Source: an uncultured Verrucomicrobiota bacterium
GTDB lineage: Bacteria; Verrucomicrobiota; Verrucomicrobiia; Limisphaerales; UBA9464
DNA: 64,000 nucleotides
Assembly (NCBI GenBank): GCA_903821635.1
Contig: CAIJLV010000163.1
Location: 17,985 to 81,984 of the forward strand
Direction of reading: 5' to 3'
Below, piece by piece: positions 56,385 to 64,000 of this stretch; the stretch's first letter is position 1, and each line of letters starts with the position of its first letter. Under the pieces are notes generated by a model that had not been told where the DNA came from, did no database searches, and saw only the letters and a list, made by a program, of their open reading frames with translations. Position numbers and translations under genes: made by a program.

Positions 56385-57104
56385 ATGAAAACGCCCGCCC
56401 TGTTCGCCTTGTCCACGCTGCTCGCCACCGCTGTCGTTGCCCAGCTACCGGCGCCCGATCCCGTAGTCACCGAGATCTACGGCCCGTTCACGCCCGGCGC
56501 GGCGATCACCGACAATGACGCGGTGCTGACCTCGTTCCTGCTCAGCATCAGTTCCTCGGCCATCCAGTCCCTCACCCAGGTGACGATCAGCTTTGAGCTG
56601 ACCGGCACGCCGGCCGAGGCCGGCTTTGCCGGCGACCTGTTTGCCTCCCTGCTGAAGACCCCGGTCGGCGGTCCAGTCAGCGTGGGCGATCCGTCGGCCA
56701 TCCTGCTCAACGGCGTGGGCATCACGGGCGCCAATCCGGTTGGGTTTGGCTACGACGGCTGGAACATCACCCTGAGCGACCTAGCCGGGACCGACATCCA
56801 CACCCACTCCCTCGTCAGCGGCGTGCTGACGGGAACCTTCCAGCCCGACGGACGGCTGGCTCCAGGGGACGCGGCACGGCCATCACTGCTGGACGTCTTT
56901 AACGGCGGCACCGGCAACGGCGACTGGCGACTCAACTTGGGCGACTTGGCGGCCGGCGGCACCATGCAGCTCGTCAGTTGGTCCCTCACCCTCACCGGGG
57001 CCGATTCCGTCTCCCCCGTTCCCGAGTCCGGGACGTGGGCCGCCGGACTAGGCCTCGCCGCCTTGTCGGGCGCCTTGGCTTGGCGCCGCCCGCGGCGCAA
57101 CTGA
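56385..57104 (+). CDS. P-domain-like exoprotein with PEP-CTERM tail
   Basis: Secreted protein of 239 aa from ATG 56385 (signal MKTPALFALSTLLATAVVAQ); an in-frame ATG at 56361 would add 8 residues. Body pattern matches its paralogue at 51685: FAGDLFASLLKTPVGG, AILLNGVGITGANPVGFGYD, LTGTFQPDGRL, GNGDWRLNLGDL and WSLTLTG. The tail VPESGTWAAGLGLAALSG with RRPRRN is the sorting signal. Second gene of cassette 2, 54 bases after the cadherin-like gene. Confidence 0.86.
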   Translation: MKTPALFALSTLLATAVVAQLPAPDPVVTEIYGPFTPGAAITDNDAVLTSFLLSISSSAIQSLTQVTISFELTGTPAEAGFAGDLFASLLKTPVGGPVSVGDPSAILLNGVGITGANPVGFGYDGWNITLSDLAGTDIHTHSLVSGVLTGTFQPDGRLAPGDAARPSLLDVFNGGTGNGDWRLNLGDLAAGGTMQLVSWSLTLTGADSVSPVPESGTWAAGLGLAALSGALAWRRPRRN

Positions 57105-57173
57105 TGGGGAGCCGCCGGCCGGCACCAAATTTGACCCTAGCCGGCGGCCTATTCGGTGCCCGCCCCACGCCCC

Positions 57174-57758
57174 CTACAGCCGCGTGTGATGGCGAATGTC
57201 CACCGCATCCATGCCGGCGGCGCGGATGGACTGCATCCCGAGGTCGGTGTCCTCAAACCCCCGGCACAAGTGCGGGGCCACGCCCAGGCGACGCGCGGCT
57301 TCGAGGAAAATGTCGGGCGCGGGCTTCTGGTTCACCACGTCCTCGTTGGTCACGATCGCGCCGAACCACGACACGATGCCCAGGTGGGTCAGCACCTTCG
57401 TAATAGCGTGCTTGGAACCGCCGCTCGCGACTCCCAGCGGCAGTTTGCCATAATTTCCCCGCGCGATGGCGACAACTTCCTCCACGGGACCGATGTGCTC
57501 AAACAGCTTGAAGTAGGCTTCTTCCTTTTCCTTCGCGAATTTGAGGGGATCAAGGTCGGTCCGCCCTTGCTCCAAGGCCAACATCCGCACGATGTCCCGG
57601 GTGGGCACACCGCCGAGCGCGTAGAAGCGTTCTTCGGGAAAGTGGACGCCATGTCGGGACGTAGTCTCCTGCCACGCCTGCCAATGAATGGGCATGGTGT
57701 CGGCCAAGGTGCCGTCGCAGTCGAAAATTAAGGCGTGAGGAACAAAGTCGGAGCGCAC
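57174..57758 (-). CDS. HAD-superfamily phosphatase/phosphoglucomutase-like
   Basis: Cytoplasmic enzyme of 194 aa if started at GTG 57758, just before the first motif; the frame remains open to 57866. Motif I is IFDCDGTLADTMPIHWQAW (nucleophile Asp and acid/base Asp), motif II GVASGGSKHA, motif III NQKPAPDIFLEAARRLG, motif IV GFEDTDLGMQSIRAAGM. The cap is of the helical C1 type, as in beta-phosphoglucomutase and 2-deoxyglucose-6-phosphatase relatives. The substrate is unknown. It is divergent from pyrE, about 118 bases away. Confidence 0.88.
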   Translation of the reverse strand: MRSDFVPHALIFDCDGTLADTMPIHWQAWQETTSRHGVHFPEERFYALGGVPTRDIVRMLALEQGRTDLDPLKFAKEKEEAYFKLFEHIGPVEEVVAIARGNYGKLPLGVASGGSKHAITKVLTHLGIVSWFGAIVTNEDVVNQKPAPDIFLEAARRLGVAPHLCRGFEDTDLGMQSIRAAGMDAVDIRHHTRL

Positions 57759-57876
57759 GGGCGGGAGAGTCAGCGACCCGGAACGGCGTCGCCACATTTT
57801 TGCGAAACCAACCCACCATGCCCCGCCGTGGAAACAGGCTTGTTCGCGCCGGGCAGAAATCGGCACCTTGCCCGGC

Positions 57877-58443
57877 GTGACGACTCAAGAAGCTCTGGAC
57901 CTTTTCCGTTCCACCGGCGCCCTGCTGGAGGGCCATTTCGTGCTCCGCAGCGGCCTGCACAGCCGGCAATTTTTCCAATGCGCCCTCGCGCTCCAGCAGA
58001 TGCCGATCGTGGAGAAGTTCGGCGCCGCCTTGGCCGAAAAGCTCCGCCCGCTCGCCGCCACCACGGTGATTTCACCCGCGATGGGCGGCCTCGTCATCGG
58101 GCAGGAAGTCGCCCGGCAGTTGGGCCTGCGGTTTATTTTCGCCGAAAAGGAAGAAGGTAAATTGGTGTTGCGCCGCGGCTTCAAACTCGCGCCCGGTGAA
58201 CGATGCCTCGTGGTCGAAGATGTCGTCACCAAGGGCGGGCGCGTGGCGGAAACCATGGCCATCGTCCGCGAACTCGGCGGCGTGGTCCCCGGCGTCGCGA
58301 TGGTGGTGGACCGCTCGAACGGCGGCGTCGATTTAGGCGTGCCTATGTTCAGCCTCATCGCGCTGAACGTCGAAACCTTCGCCCCCGACGCCTTGCCCGC
58401 GGATCTAGCAGGAATTCCCGCAACCAAGCCCGGCAGCAAATAA
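57877..58443 (+). CDS. pyrE: Orotate phosphoribosyltransferase
   Basis: Enzyme of 188 aa that forms orotidine monophosphate from orotate and PRPP in pyrimidine synthesis. I prefer GTG 57877 (then TTQEALDLFRSTGALLEGHF) over TTG 57868. Motifs: VLRSGLHSRQFFQCA (substrate loop), VISPAMGGLVIGQEVARQ, FAEKEEGKLVLRRGF and the PRPP motif CLVVEDVVTKGGRVAE. The length is typical of the bacterial short form. The SDR gene follows 87 bases later. Confidence 0.94.
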   Translation: MTTQEALDLFRSTGALLEGHFVLRSGLHSRQFFQCALALQQMPIVEKFGAALAEKLRPLAATTVISPAMGGLVIGQEVARQLGLRFIFAEKEEGKLVLRRGFKLAPGERCLVVEDVVTKGGRVAETMAIVRELGGVVPGVAMVVDRSNGGVDLGVPMFSLIALNVETFAPDALPADLAGIPATKPGSK

Positions 58444-58530
58444 GCCCGCGCCCGCACTCAAAGCCACGGTGGGGCCAGCAGCTTCACTTTCAGCTTTGAG
58501 CTTTATGCCGCGGCCTTGGAACGTCCGCGC

Positions 58531-59313
58531 ATGGATCTCCATTTGCGGGACAAGGCCGTCCTCATCACCGGCGCGACCAAAGGCATCGGCGCCGCCACGG
58601 CCCGCGCCTTTGCAGCGGAAGGGGCCCGCGTCGCTCTGATCGGTCGCGATGTAGCGGCCGGGGGCAAATTGGCGGCGGAACTACCCCACTCGGTTTTCAT
58701 CCCGGCTGACCTCACTCGCGAAGAAGACTGCCTCCGCGCCGTCACGCAGACGGTTGAAGCGTTTGGGCGGCTCGACGTGCTCGTGAACAACGCGGGCGTG
58801 AATGACAGCGTGCCGCTCACCGCCTCGCCCGCCGATTTCCTCGGTTCACTGCACCGCAACTTGCTCCACGTCTTCTCCCTCACGCACCACGCCCAGGCAC
58901 ACCTCGTCGCCAGCCGGGGCAGCGTCGTGAACGTCACCTCGAAGGTCGCGTGGACCGGCCAGGGCGGAACCTCCGGCTACGCTGCGGCCAAGGGCGCCAT
59001 CAACGCGCTGACCCGCGAATGGGCCATCGCCCTCGGCAAGGACGGCGTGCGCGTAAACTGCGTCGTGCCCGCCGAATGTGAATCGGACCAATACGACCGC
59101 TGGTTCAATTCCCAGCCCGATCCCGCCGCCGCCCGAGCGCAGGTGGCACGCCTCGTGCCGCTCGGCCACCGCCTCACCCAGGCCGAAGAACTCGCCGACT
59201 CCATCGTTTGGCTGGCGTCCGACCGCGCCAGCCACGTCACCGGCCAGTTTCTCTTCGTGGACGGCGGTTATACGCATCTGGACCGCGCACTGACGTCGGC
59301 GCACCAGTGGTAA
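58531..59313 (+). CDS. SDR-family oxidoreductase
   Basis: Short-chain dehydrogenase of 260 aa from ATG 58531; an upstream in-frame ATG at 58516 is less likely. Motifs: LITGATKGIGAATARAF, ALIGRD (Arg-Asp after strand 2), VLVNNAGVND, Ser in VVNVTSKVAW, YAAAKGAINAL (catalytic Tyr and Lys), and HVTGQFLFVDGGYTHLDRAL. The C-terminal sequence resembles L-fucose dehydrogenase-like SDRs, but the substrate is not established. It differs from the SDR at 28377 in the cofactor and substrate regions. Confidence 0.9.
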   Translation: MDLHLRDKAVLITGATKGIGAATARAFAAEGARVALIGRDVAAGGKLAAELPHSVFIPADLTREEDCLRAVTQTVEAFGRLDVLVNNAGVNDSVPLTASPADFLGSLHRNLLHVFSLTHHAQAHLVASRGSVVNVTSKVAWTGQGGTSGYAAAKGAINALTREWAIALGKDGVRVNCVVPAECESDQYDRWFNSQPDPAAARAQVARLVPLGHRLTQAEELADSIVWLASDRASHVTGQFLFVDGGYTHLDRALTSAHQW

Positions 59314-59727
59314 AAACTCCGGGGCCGTCGCCGTTCAGCGTGCCGTCGGCCCCCAACCGGCGGGCCTCGGATTAGGCGGTTGGGTTTGACAGGGTTCCGC
59401 AAACGGGGCGGGCCAAAGAAGACTGAGTTATCGGGTGGTGGATGCTGGCGACGGTCTTGCCCAGCGTCAGCCCGTCGCACCTTCGCCAACGCCCGGGGCG
59501 AGCCGGTCACCCTCTCCGCCTTCGTCCGAGTGCTGTCCTTTTCCCGCGCGGTCTTCGGGCGTTTGGTCACCTTGATCCAGTTGCCCGTGCTTGCGGGACT
59601 GCCACCAAGACGCCGGCCGCATTTTACCGGGGCCCTTCCCACACCCGGTGTTCACTCGCAGCCCAACGCCCGTGGCCGACCGAAATCCCCGATTTACCGG
59701 CCGGCGTTCCCGACTACGCTGGATCGC
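59314..59727. other. Gene-free stretch before a small lipoprotein gene
   Basis: These 414 bases contain an isolated TTGACA near 59387 with no matching -10 box, and no hairpin of note. The lipoprotein's frame is open back to 59380, but that extension is basic and proline-rich and would put the signal peptide in mid-protein. I treat it as noncoding. Confidence 0.4.
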
Positions 59728-60078
59728 ATGCAACGAATCTTCGCCACGTTTCTGAGCCTGCTCCTACTTGCCGCGGGCTGCGCTACTGCCGGCAAGCCGG
59801 ACTGGCCGGGCCGCGTGGGCAATTACACCTACGACCACGCGGTGAAAGAGCTCGGGCCGCCCGACAAGACGGAGACGCTGTCCGACGGCGTCCGCGTGGC
59901 CGATTGGTTTGTGACGCGGCATGGCGGCATGACGGTCAGCCTCGGGTTGGCGAGCTTCGGCTCGAATACCGCCGTGGGCACCGGCACCACGCTCGGCACC
60001 GTCGGCGGCCGGCCGACGCTGCGGCTCACCTTTGGCGGGGATGGCAAGCTGCAGTCGGCACAGGAGCTCGGAAGGTAG
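59728..60078 (+). CDS. Small periplasmic lipoprotein
   Basis: Protein of 116 aa. ATG 59728 gives a lipoprotein signal (MQRIFATFLSLLLLAAG) with Cys18. The mature part begins ATAGKPDWPGRVGNYTYDHA, then VKELGPPDKTETLSDGVRVA, which is a SmpA/BamE-like opening. It continues with short beta segments (WFVTRHGGMTVSLGLASFG). Many verrucomicrobial genomes have similar small lipoproteins without a known role. It is convergent with the PQQ-repeat gene. Confidence 0.75.
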   Translation: MQRIFATFLSLLLLAAGCATAGKPDWPGRVGNYTYDHAVKELGPPDKTETLSDGVRVADWFVTRHGGMTVSLGLASFGSNTAVGTGTTLGTVGGRPTLRLTFGGDGKLQSAQELGR

Positions 60079-60165
60079 TCGCGACTCCAAGCGATACCCG
60101 ACCCAGACCTACGCTTCCGCCGCCGCCCGACGCCCCCGCAAGGACATCGTCGGTCGCCAGCCCAA

Positions 60166-61440
60166 TTACTTCCCCTCCGCCACGCAATATAGCGCCGCGT
60201 GCGTCCGGAGGAACACCTGGCCGTCCGAGAACGCCGGCGTGGAGTTGGACAATTCGCCCAACGGGTTGCTGGCGATGAGCTCGAACTTCGGCGCGGCGCG
60301 GAGCACCAAGGTGTCGCCGGATTGATTCACCACGTAGAGCCGGTCGCCGACCAGGACGGGTGAACCCCAGGTCGCACTGTTGCTCCCGGTCGCCGGCAGT
60401 CGCTCTTCGAAGACTAGCTTACCGGTCGCCAGGGCGTAGCACTGGAGAAAGCCGTCGGTGACGCTCACGTAGATGTGGCCGTCTTTGATGATCGGTGAGC
60501 CGATGGTGTGCTTCTTCATCCGCGGTTCGTGGAAGAGCCGCTTCGCCGTCCTGTCCCCTTCCCCGCCGGGCTTAATAAAGACCACTCCGCCGAAAAAGCC
60601 GCCCATCGTGACGAGGGTGCCTTCGCCGTAGCTGGTCGAACTGTAAACGAGCGGGTTGATCCCTTCGGCACTCCACAGTTCACGCCCGGTCTGCGGGGCA
60701 AACGCCCGCACGCGGTTGGCCACCGGCAGGACGATTTCGTCGCGCCCCGCGGCCGTGATGAGGAGCGGGGTGCTGAAGGTGCCGAGCATGCCGTCGCTCT
60801 TGCCGGCAAAGCCGTCGAAGCGTTCCGCGGGGTGGTGTTCTTTAAGCGGCACGGTCCATTTCTGTTCGCCGGTCCGTTTGTCGAGGGCGTAGAGCGCGGA
60901 GAATTCACCCGGACCGTGATACACAATTACCAGGTCGCCGTGAATCACCGGGGAAGAACCCTGACCCCACTCGTGGCGCTGTTTGCCGAGGTCGGCCCGC
61001 CACAGTTGTTTCCCGCTCCAGTCGTAGGCGACCACGCCGGCCGAGGCGAAGCTGGCAATCACGCGTTCGCCATCGGTTACCGGCGAAGCGGCGCAGTGGG
61101 GATTGGTCTTGTGGCGCGGATCAGCCTCGTCGTAGGCGACGCCCTGCTGCCAACGCAGTTTGCCGGTCTGCCGGTCGAACGCCATCAGGGTGCGTTGCTT
61201 GCCGTCTTGCACGGCCTGGGTGACGAACACGGTGTTGCCCCAGACGATGGGCGACGCGTTGCCGGCCTCGGGCAATTCGGTGCGCCATTTGACGTTTTCA
61301 GTTTTGCTCCAGCGGACCGGAAAATTGGTCTCAGGCGCGCTGTTGTTCTGGTTCGGGCCCCGCCACGAAGGCCAAGGGGCAGCCGGCAGGGAAACACAGG
61401 TGACGCAGGCGACTAAAAGGGCTGATAACCGGACGGGCAT
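60166..61440 (-). CDS. Secreted PQQ-like beta-propeller protein
   Basis: Protein of 424 aa with a signal peptide (MPVRLSALLVACVTCVSLPA). The mature part starts WPSWRGPNQNNSAPE, the common opening of planctomycetal and verrucomicrobial PQQ-repeat proteins. It has blade motifs of the type LMAFDRQTGKLRWQ, VVAYDWSGKQLWRADLG, LYALDKRTGEQKW, VRAFAPQTGRELW and LQCYALATGKLVFEE. No catalytic residues of PQQ dehydrogenases are seen, so a BamB-like scaffolding or binding role is likelier. It is divergent from the DUF1573-cytochrome gene (195 bases away). Confidence 0.9.
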   Translation of the reverse strand: MPVRLSALLVACVTCVSLPAAPWPSWRGPNQNNSAPETNFPVRWSKTENVKWRTELPEAGNASPIVWGNTVFVTQAVQDGKQRTLMAFDRQTGKLRWQQGVAYDEADPRHKTNPHCAASPVTDGERVIASFASAGVVAYDWSGKQLWRADLGKQRHEWGQGSSPVIHGDLVIVYHGPGEFSALYALDKRTGEQKWTVPLKEHHPAERFDGFAGKSDGMLGTFSTPLLITAAGRDEIVLPVANRVRAFAPQTGRELWSAEGINPLVYSSTSYGEGTLVTMGGFFGGVVFIKPGGEGDRTAKRLFHEPRMKKHTIGSPIIKDGHIYVSVTDGFLQCYALATGKLVFEERLPATGSNSATWGSPVLVGDRLYVVNQSGDTLVLRAAPKFELIASNPLGELSNSTPAFSDGQVFLRTHAALYCVAEGK

Positions 61441-61635
61441 GGCGACAAGCTACGGACTGGCCGGCAACTGCCAAGCCAGCAAAATGCCGTCGGGAATCTA
61501 AGTCCGCCTGCCGCCCCAACCACTTGCTGGGCGGCGGCCCAGAAGCCTGCCCGACCGAAGGCCAATTCCCTGCGCTGCCGACGCCAAAATCCACTCGTCG
61601 AAACCAATCACCACTGCTAACTGTCTCTTCGCCTT

Positions 61636-62631
61636 ATGACCTCGATTGTGCGTTTTGGCAGCCGCTGGGGCTCCCTCCTGTTGCTCGGCAATCTGCTCGT
61701 GGCGCTCGGCCAAAACCCAGCGCCGACGCCCCCGCTGCCCTCCGCAGCCCCTGGCAGCACCCCCCTTTTCCCGTCCCGCCGGATTCCCAGCGCTTCCACC
61801 CCGATCGCCCGGCTGACCAACTTGGCCGCCCGGAACGTGGCGAACACGACCGTAACGCCGCTGCACACCAACCTGAACCCGAACGCCCTCAAGTTCGATG
61901 CCACCTCGAAGTCGGTGGACCTGAAACAGGGCGAAACCAAAGGGCTTTTCAAGTTTGCGCTAACCAACGTCGAGCAGGCCGCCGTCACCATTACTGGCAT
62001 TCACACCAGTTGCGGCTGCACCGCTGGCCAGATGCCCAAGACGCCTTGGGTGCTCGCTCCGGGCGAATCCGGCGTCATCGACATCACGATGGACATGACT
62101 GGCAAGTTCGGAAAAGTGACCAAGACCGCCACCATCTCGTCGTCCTCTGGCCCGTTCGTCCTGCAAGTCAGCTCCACGGCCCCGCCGCCCGATCCCTCGG
62201 TCATGCGCACGGGTGACCGCATGCGCAATCTTCAGGTCGCCGGGGCCGACCGGCAGGCCATCTTCCGCAATGATTGCGCCACCTGCCACGTCCACCCCAC
62301 CACTGGCAAGGTCGGTAAAGTGCTCTTCGACACCGCGTGCGGCATCTGCCACGACGCCGAACATCGGGCCTCAATGGTCCCCACCCTGCGCGACCCCAAA
62401 CGCGCCACCGACGCCAATTACTGGTCCAAGTGGATCACCGAAGGCCGCGAAGGCAGCCTCATGCCGGCCTTCGCCCTGAACCGCGGCGGCATCCTGACCA
62501 CGGAGCAAATCACCTCGCTTGTCGATTACCTCGAAGGCGACTTCAAAAAAGAGCCGGTCAAGCCGGCCGCGACGCCCACCGTAGCCCCGGCCAAACTCAT
62601 TCCCCCGCCCGCCGGCCCGGCCGTCAAATAA
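61636..62631 (+). CDS. DUF1573 domain fused to c-type cytochrome
   Basis: Exported protein of 331 aa. After the signal and a proline-rich linker, a DUF1573 domain (about 85-190) has FKFALTNVEQAAVTITGIHT and SCGCTAGQMP, then APGESGVIDITMDMTG. A cytochrome part follows with two haem sites, CATCH (about residue 216) and CGICH (about 236). Downstream are EGREGSLMPAF, with a candidate Met ligand, and ITSLVDYLEGDF. It ends in a proline/alanine-rich tail. Electron transfer in the periplasm is likely. Its stop overlaps the tmk start (TAATG), coupling two apparently unrelated functions. Confidence 0.88.
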   Translation: MTSIVRFGSRWGSLLLLGNLLVALGQNPAPTPPLPSAAPGSTPLFPSRRIPSASTPIARLTNLAARNVANTTVTPLHTNLNPNALKFDATSKSVDLKQGETKGLFKFALTNVEQAAVTITGIHTSCGCTAGQMPKTPWVLAPGESGVIDITMDMTGKFGKVTKTATISSSSGPFVLQVSSTAPPPDPSVMRTGDRMRNLQVAGADRQAIFRNDCATCHVHPTTGKVGKVLFDTACGICHDAEHRASMVPTLRDPKRATDANYWSKWITEGREGSLMPAFALNRGGILTTEQITSLVDYLEGDFKKEPVKPAATPTVAPAKLIPPPAGPAVK

Positions 62632-63272
62632 TGGCACCGGGCCGTTTCATCACCTTTGAAGGCGGAGAAGCCGGCGGCAAAAGCACGCAGATACAGCGGC
62701 TCGCCGACCAACTTCGCGCCCACGGTCACCTCGTGCGCGTGCTCCGAGAACCCGGCGGCACGCCCTTGGGCGAAAAAATCCGGCACCTACTCAAGCACGA
62801 TCCCGACGGCCGCGGCATGGCGGCGGAAACGGAACTGCTGCTAATGAATGCCAGTCGCGCTGAGTTGGTGCGGCAGGTGATCCGGCCAGCCCTCGCCGCG
62901 GGCGAATTTGTCCTCTGCGACCGGTTCTTCGATTCGACGACTGCCTACCAGACTTTCGGTCGCCAACTCGACGCCGCAGCCGTGCGCTCGGTCATTGAAT
63001 TTGCCGTCGGCGACACCCACCCGGACCTGACCTTGCTGCTGTGGCTACCGCGGGCCGAAGCGCGGCGCCGGTTGCAACAGCGCAACGCGGAAACCGCCCC
63101 GGCCGAAGACCGGTTTGAACTGGAGCAGGAAGCTTTCTTTGAACGGGTCGAGGCAGGTTACCGGGCGTTAGCGGCCGCCGAACCGCAGCGCGTGCGCCTC
63201 GTGGACGCCACCCCCGATGTAGCCACCGTCGCCAGTCAGATTTGGGCCGAAGTCAGCCGCCTGCTGGCCTGA
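62631..63272 (+). CDS. tmk: Thymidylate kinase
   Basis: Enzyme of 213 aa that phosphorylates dTMP to dTDP. The ATG at 62631 overlaps the previous stop by one base and gives MAPGRFITFEGGEAGGKSTQ (P-loop). Motifs: VLREPGGTPLGEKIR, LLLMNASRAELV, LCDRFFDSTTAYQTFGR (DRY/DRF motif) and LLLWLPRAEARRRLQQR with a short lid. The P-loop has Glu where many enzymes have Asp (FEGGE), as is common. It is last in a two-gene operon. Confidence 0.95.
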   Translation: MAPGRFITFEGGEAGGKSTQIQRLADQLRAHGHLVRVLREPGGTPLGEKIRHLLKHDPDGRGMAAETELLLMNASRAELVRQVIRPALAAGEFVLCDRFFDSTTAYQTFGRQLDAAAVRSVIEFAVGDTHPDLTLLLWLPRAEARRRLQQRNAETAPAEDRFELEQEAFFERVEAGYRALAAAEPQRVRLVDATPDVATVASQIWAEVSRLLA

Positions 63273-63309
63273 GGCAAGCAGCGTTCCGATGTGGTTGAAA
63301 GTAGGTGAT

Positions 63310-63340
63310 TTCGCCCAATAACTCAATGGTATTCGCCCAA
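63310..63340. repeat. Pair of 9-base direct repeats, 22 bases apart
   Basis: TTCGCCCAA occurs at 63310-63318 and 63332-63340, start-to-start 22 bases (about two helical turns), in a small AT-richer patch between the convergent tmk and the edge gene. Such spacing can mark a regulator site, but no promoter faces it. The remaining 63273-63535 shows nothing else. Confidence 0.3.
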
Positions 63341-63535
63341 AATCGCCACTATTCCCGGTAACCTTTCCACCCTGTTGCGCTGACACTTCCACTGACAGCG
63401 GACCCCCGGTTCCCCGGTCGGGTGGAGTCCAGAGGGCCAGCCCTTTGGCGCCCCGGGTTTGGGCACGGCGCGAGTGCCCAAGGCGGCCAGTTGGGCGGAA
63501 CCGCGGAGGTTCCGCCGCGCTCATTTTCTGGCGGT

Positions 63536-63892
63536 TCACACGGGCCGGAGGTCGGCGGGGAAATGGCTGAGGTAACGGCGCCGGGGATCGTAACCAGCGC
63601 CGACGCCGGGCCGGTCCCCGCCGGGGTGCTGCCAGAGCTGCCGGGCGCGGTTCCAGTGGAAGCCGAACTCGGCCAACTGCCGGCGAACCTCCGGGGCGGG
63701 CGGCTCGTGGAACTCCACCCACACCCAGCGGCCGACGACCTCGGCCCGTTCGTAGAGGTCGGGCCAGTGACAGGCGAGCAAATGAACCAAACGGGCACAG
63801 GTCAGGAAACGATTCCGCCGACGCAGGCGGAAGTTGATCGGGGGGCAACGCGGAGCGGGCGGGCTGTTCGGCGCGGCTGGCGAGCCCTGCAA
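63536..63892 (-). CDS. Conserved hypothetical protein of about 118 aa
   Basis: The frame from TTG 63892 has protein-like character from about residue 22: FRLRRRNRFLTCARLVHLLA, then RAEVVGRWVWVEFHEPPAPE, then VRRQLAEFGFHWNRARQLWQ and a final YDPRRRYLSHF. I do not recall a name, but the GRWVWVEF...GF-WN-R---WQH pattern looks like a small conserved family of helical plus beta-strand type, sometimes seen on accessory DNA. A different frame opens MNPTESFLFAGLASRAEQP at 63917, so the true start could involve a frameshift. Confidence 0.55.
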   Translation of the reverse strand: MQGSPAAPNSPPAPRCPPINFRLRRRNRFLTCARLVHLLACHWPDLYERAEVVGRWVWVEFHEPPAPEVRRQLAEFGFHWNRARQLWQHPGGDRPGVGAGYDPRRRYLSHFPADLRPV

Positions 63893-64000
63893 ACAGGAAT
63901 GATTCTGTGGGGTTCATGGTCTTTTTTTGGGACCGGCCGTTCGTCGTCGGTGGGTCGCCCTGCACCGGAAGAGGCCGCGGAGGGCGGGCGGCCCGCGGGA

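Noticed and set aside
59380..59727. N-terminal extension of the small lipoprotein
   Set aside because: It would bury the lipoprotein signal at residue 117; the sequence is basic and proline-rich with no motif.

Overview
This is a GC-rich, gene-dense bacterial chromosome segment, most likely from Verrucomicrobiota (PVC group, perhaps near Limisphaerales/Pedosphaera; the rank below phylum is a guess). The evidence is a set of secreted proteins ending in exosortase-type PEP-CTERM tails of the VPEAST form, HAF-repeat exoproteins, large Ig/cadherin/LamG proteins with a shared C-terminal module, an ECF-type sigma factor paired with a WD40 Ser/Thr kinase, an unusual EF-P tip loop and few clear Shine-Dalgarno sites.

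Layout. 0-3 kb: start of a NarL-type response regulator and its LamG/CHASE-like sensor kinase on the minus strand. 3-9.2 kb: a divergent five-gene operon of surface proteins (two HAF propeller candidates, a BNR-like propeller candidate, a cadherin-like protein, a P-domain PEP-CTERM protein). 9.2-9.9 kb: a scar joining two gene fragments. 9.9-14.5 kb: cysS, a YcxB-like membrane protein and a large FtsX-type permease. 14.8-19 kb: a THI5-like binding lipoprotein translationally coupled to a three-PAS hybrid histidine kinase. 19-31 kb: housekeeping and envelope genes (UbiD family, glycosyltransferase, M20 peptidase, efp, lytic transglycosylase, DUF218 protein, REC-PAS protein, SDR, Sua5) with tRNA-Phe, tRNA-Pro and tRNA-Leu. 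31-44.7 kb: an AT-richer HTH gene beside tRNA-Leu, a zinc-ribbon SDR-like protein, an MsbA-like ABC exporter, a vanadium-haloperoxidase-like enzyme, NIPSNAP and SET proteins, larB, a PduO-type adenosyltransferase, ComEC and a cysteine desulfurase.

44.8-57.1 kb is the most unusual part: ECF-like sigma factor, WD40 Ser/Thr kinase, then two two-gene cassettes (cadherin/Ig-like protein plus P-domain PEP-CTERM protein). Between the cassettes lie the remnant 3' end of a second kinase and a beta-helix pseudogene. A bipartite element, TAAGGTT-N10-CCGGTWAGAAC, with identical spacing occurs three times: before the kinase, before the first cassette and before the pseudogene. I infer that it is a shared promoter for this sigma/kinase/exoprotein system. 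The same cassette type also ends the 3-9 kb operon, so two surface-protein loci appear to sit under different sensory systems.

57-64 kb returns to metabolism: HAD phosphatase, pyrE, SDR, a small lipoprotein, a PQQ-repeat protein, a DUF1573-cytochrome c fusion overlapping tmk, and a small conserved gene at the right edge. No rRNA, CRISPR array, insertion sequence or prophage was recognised.
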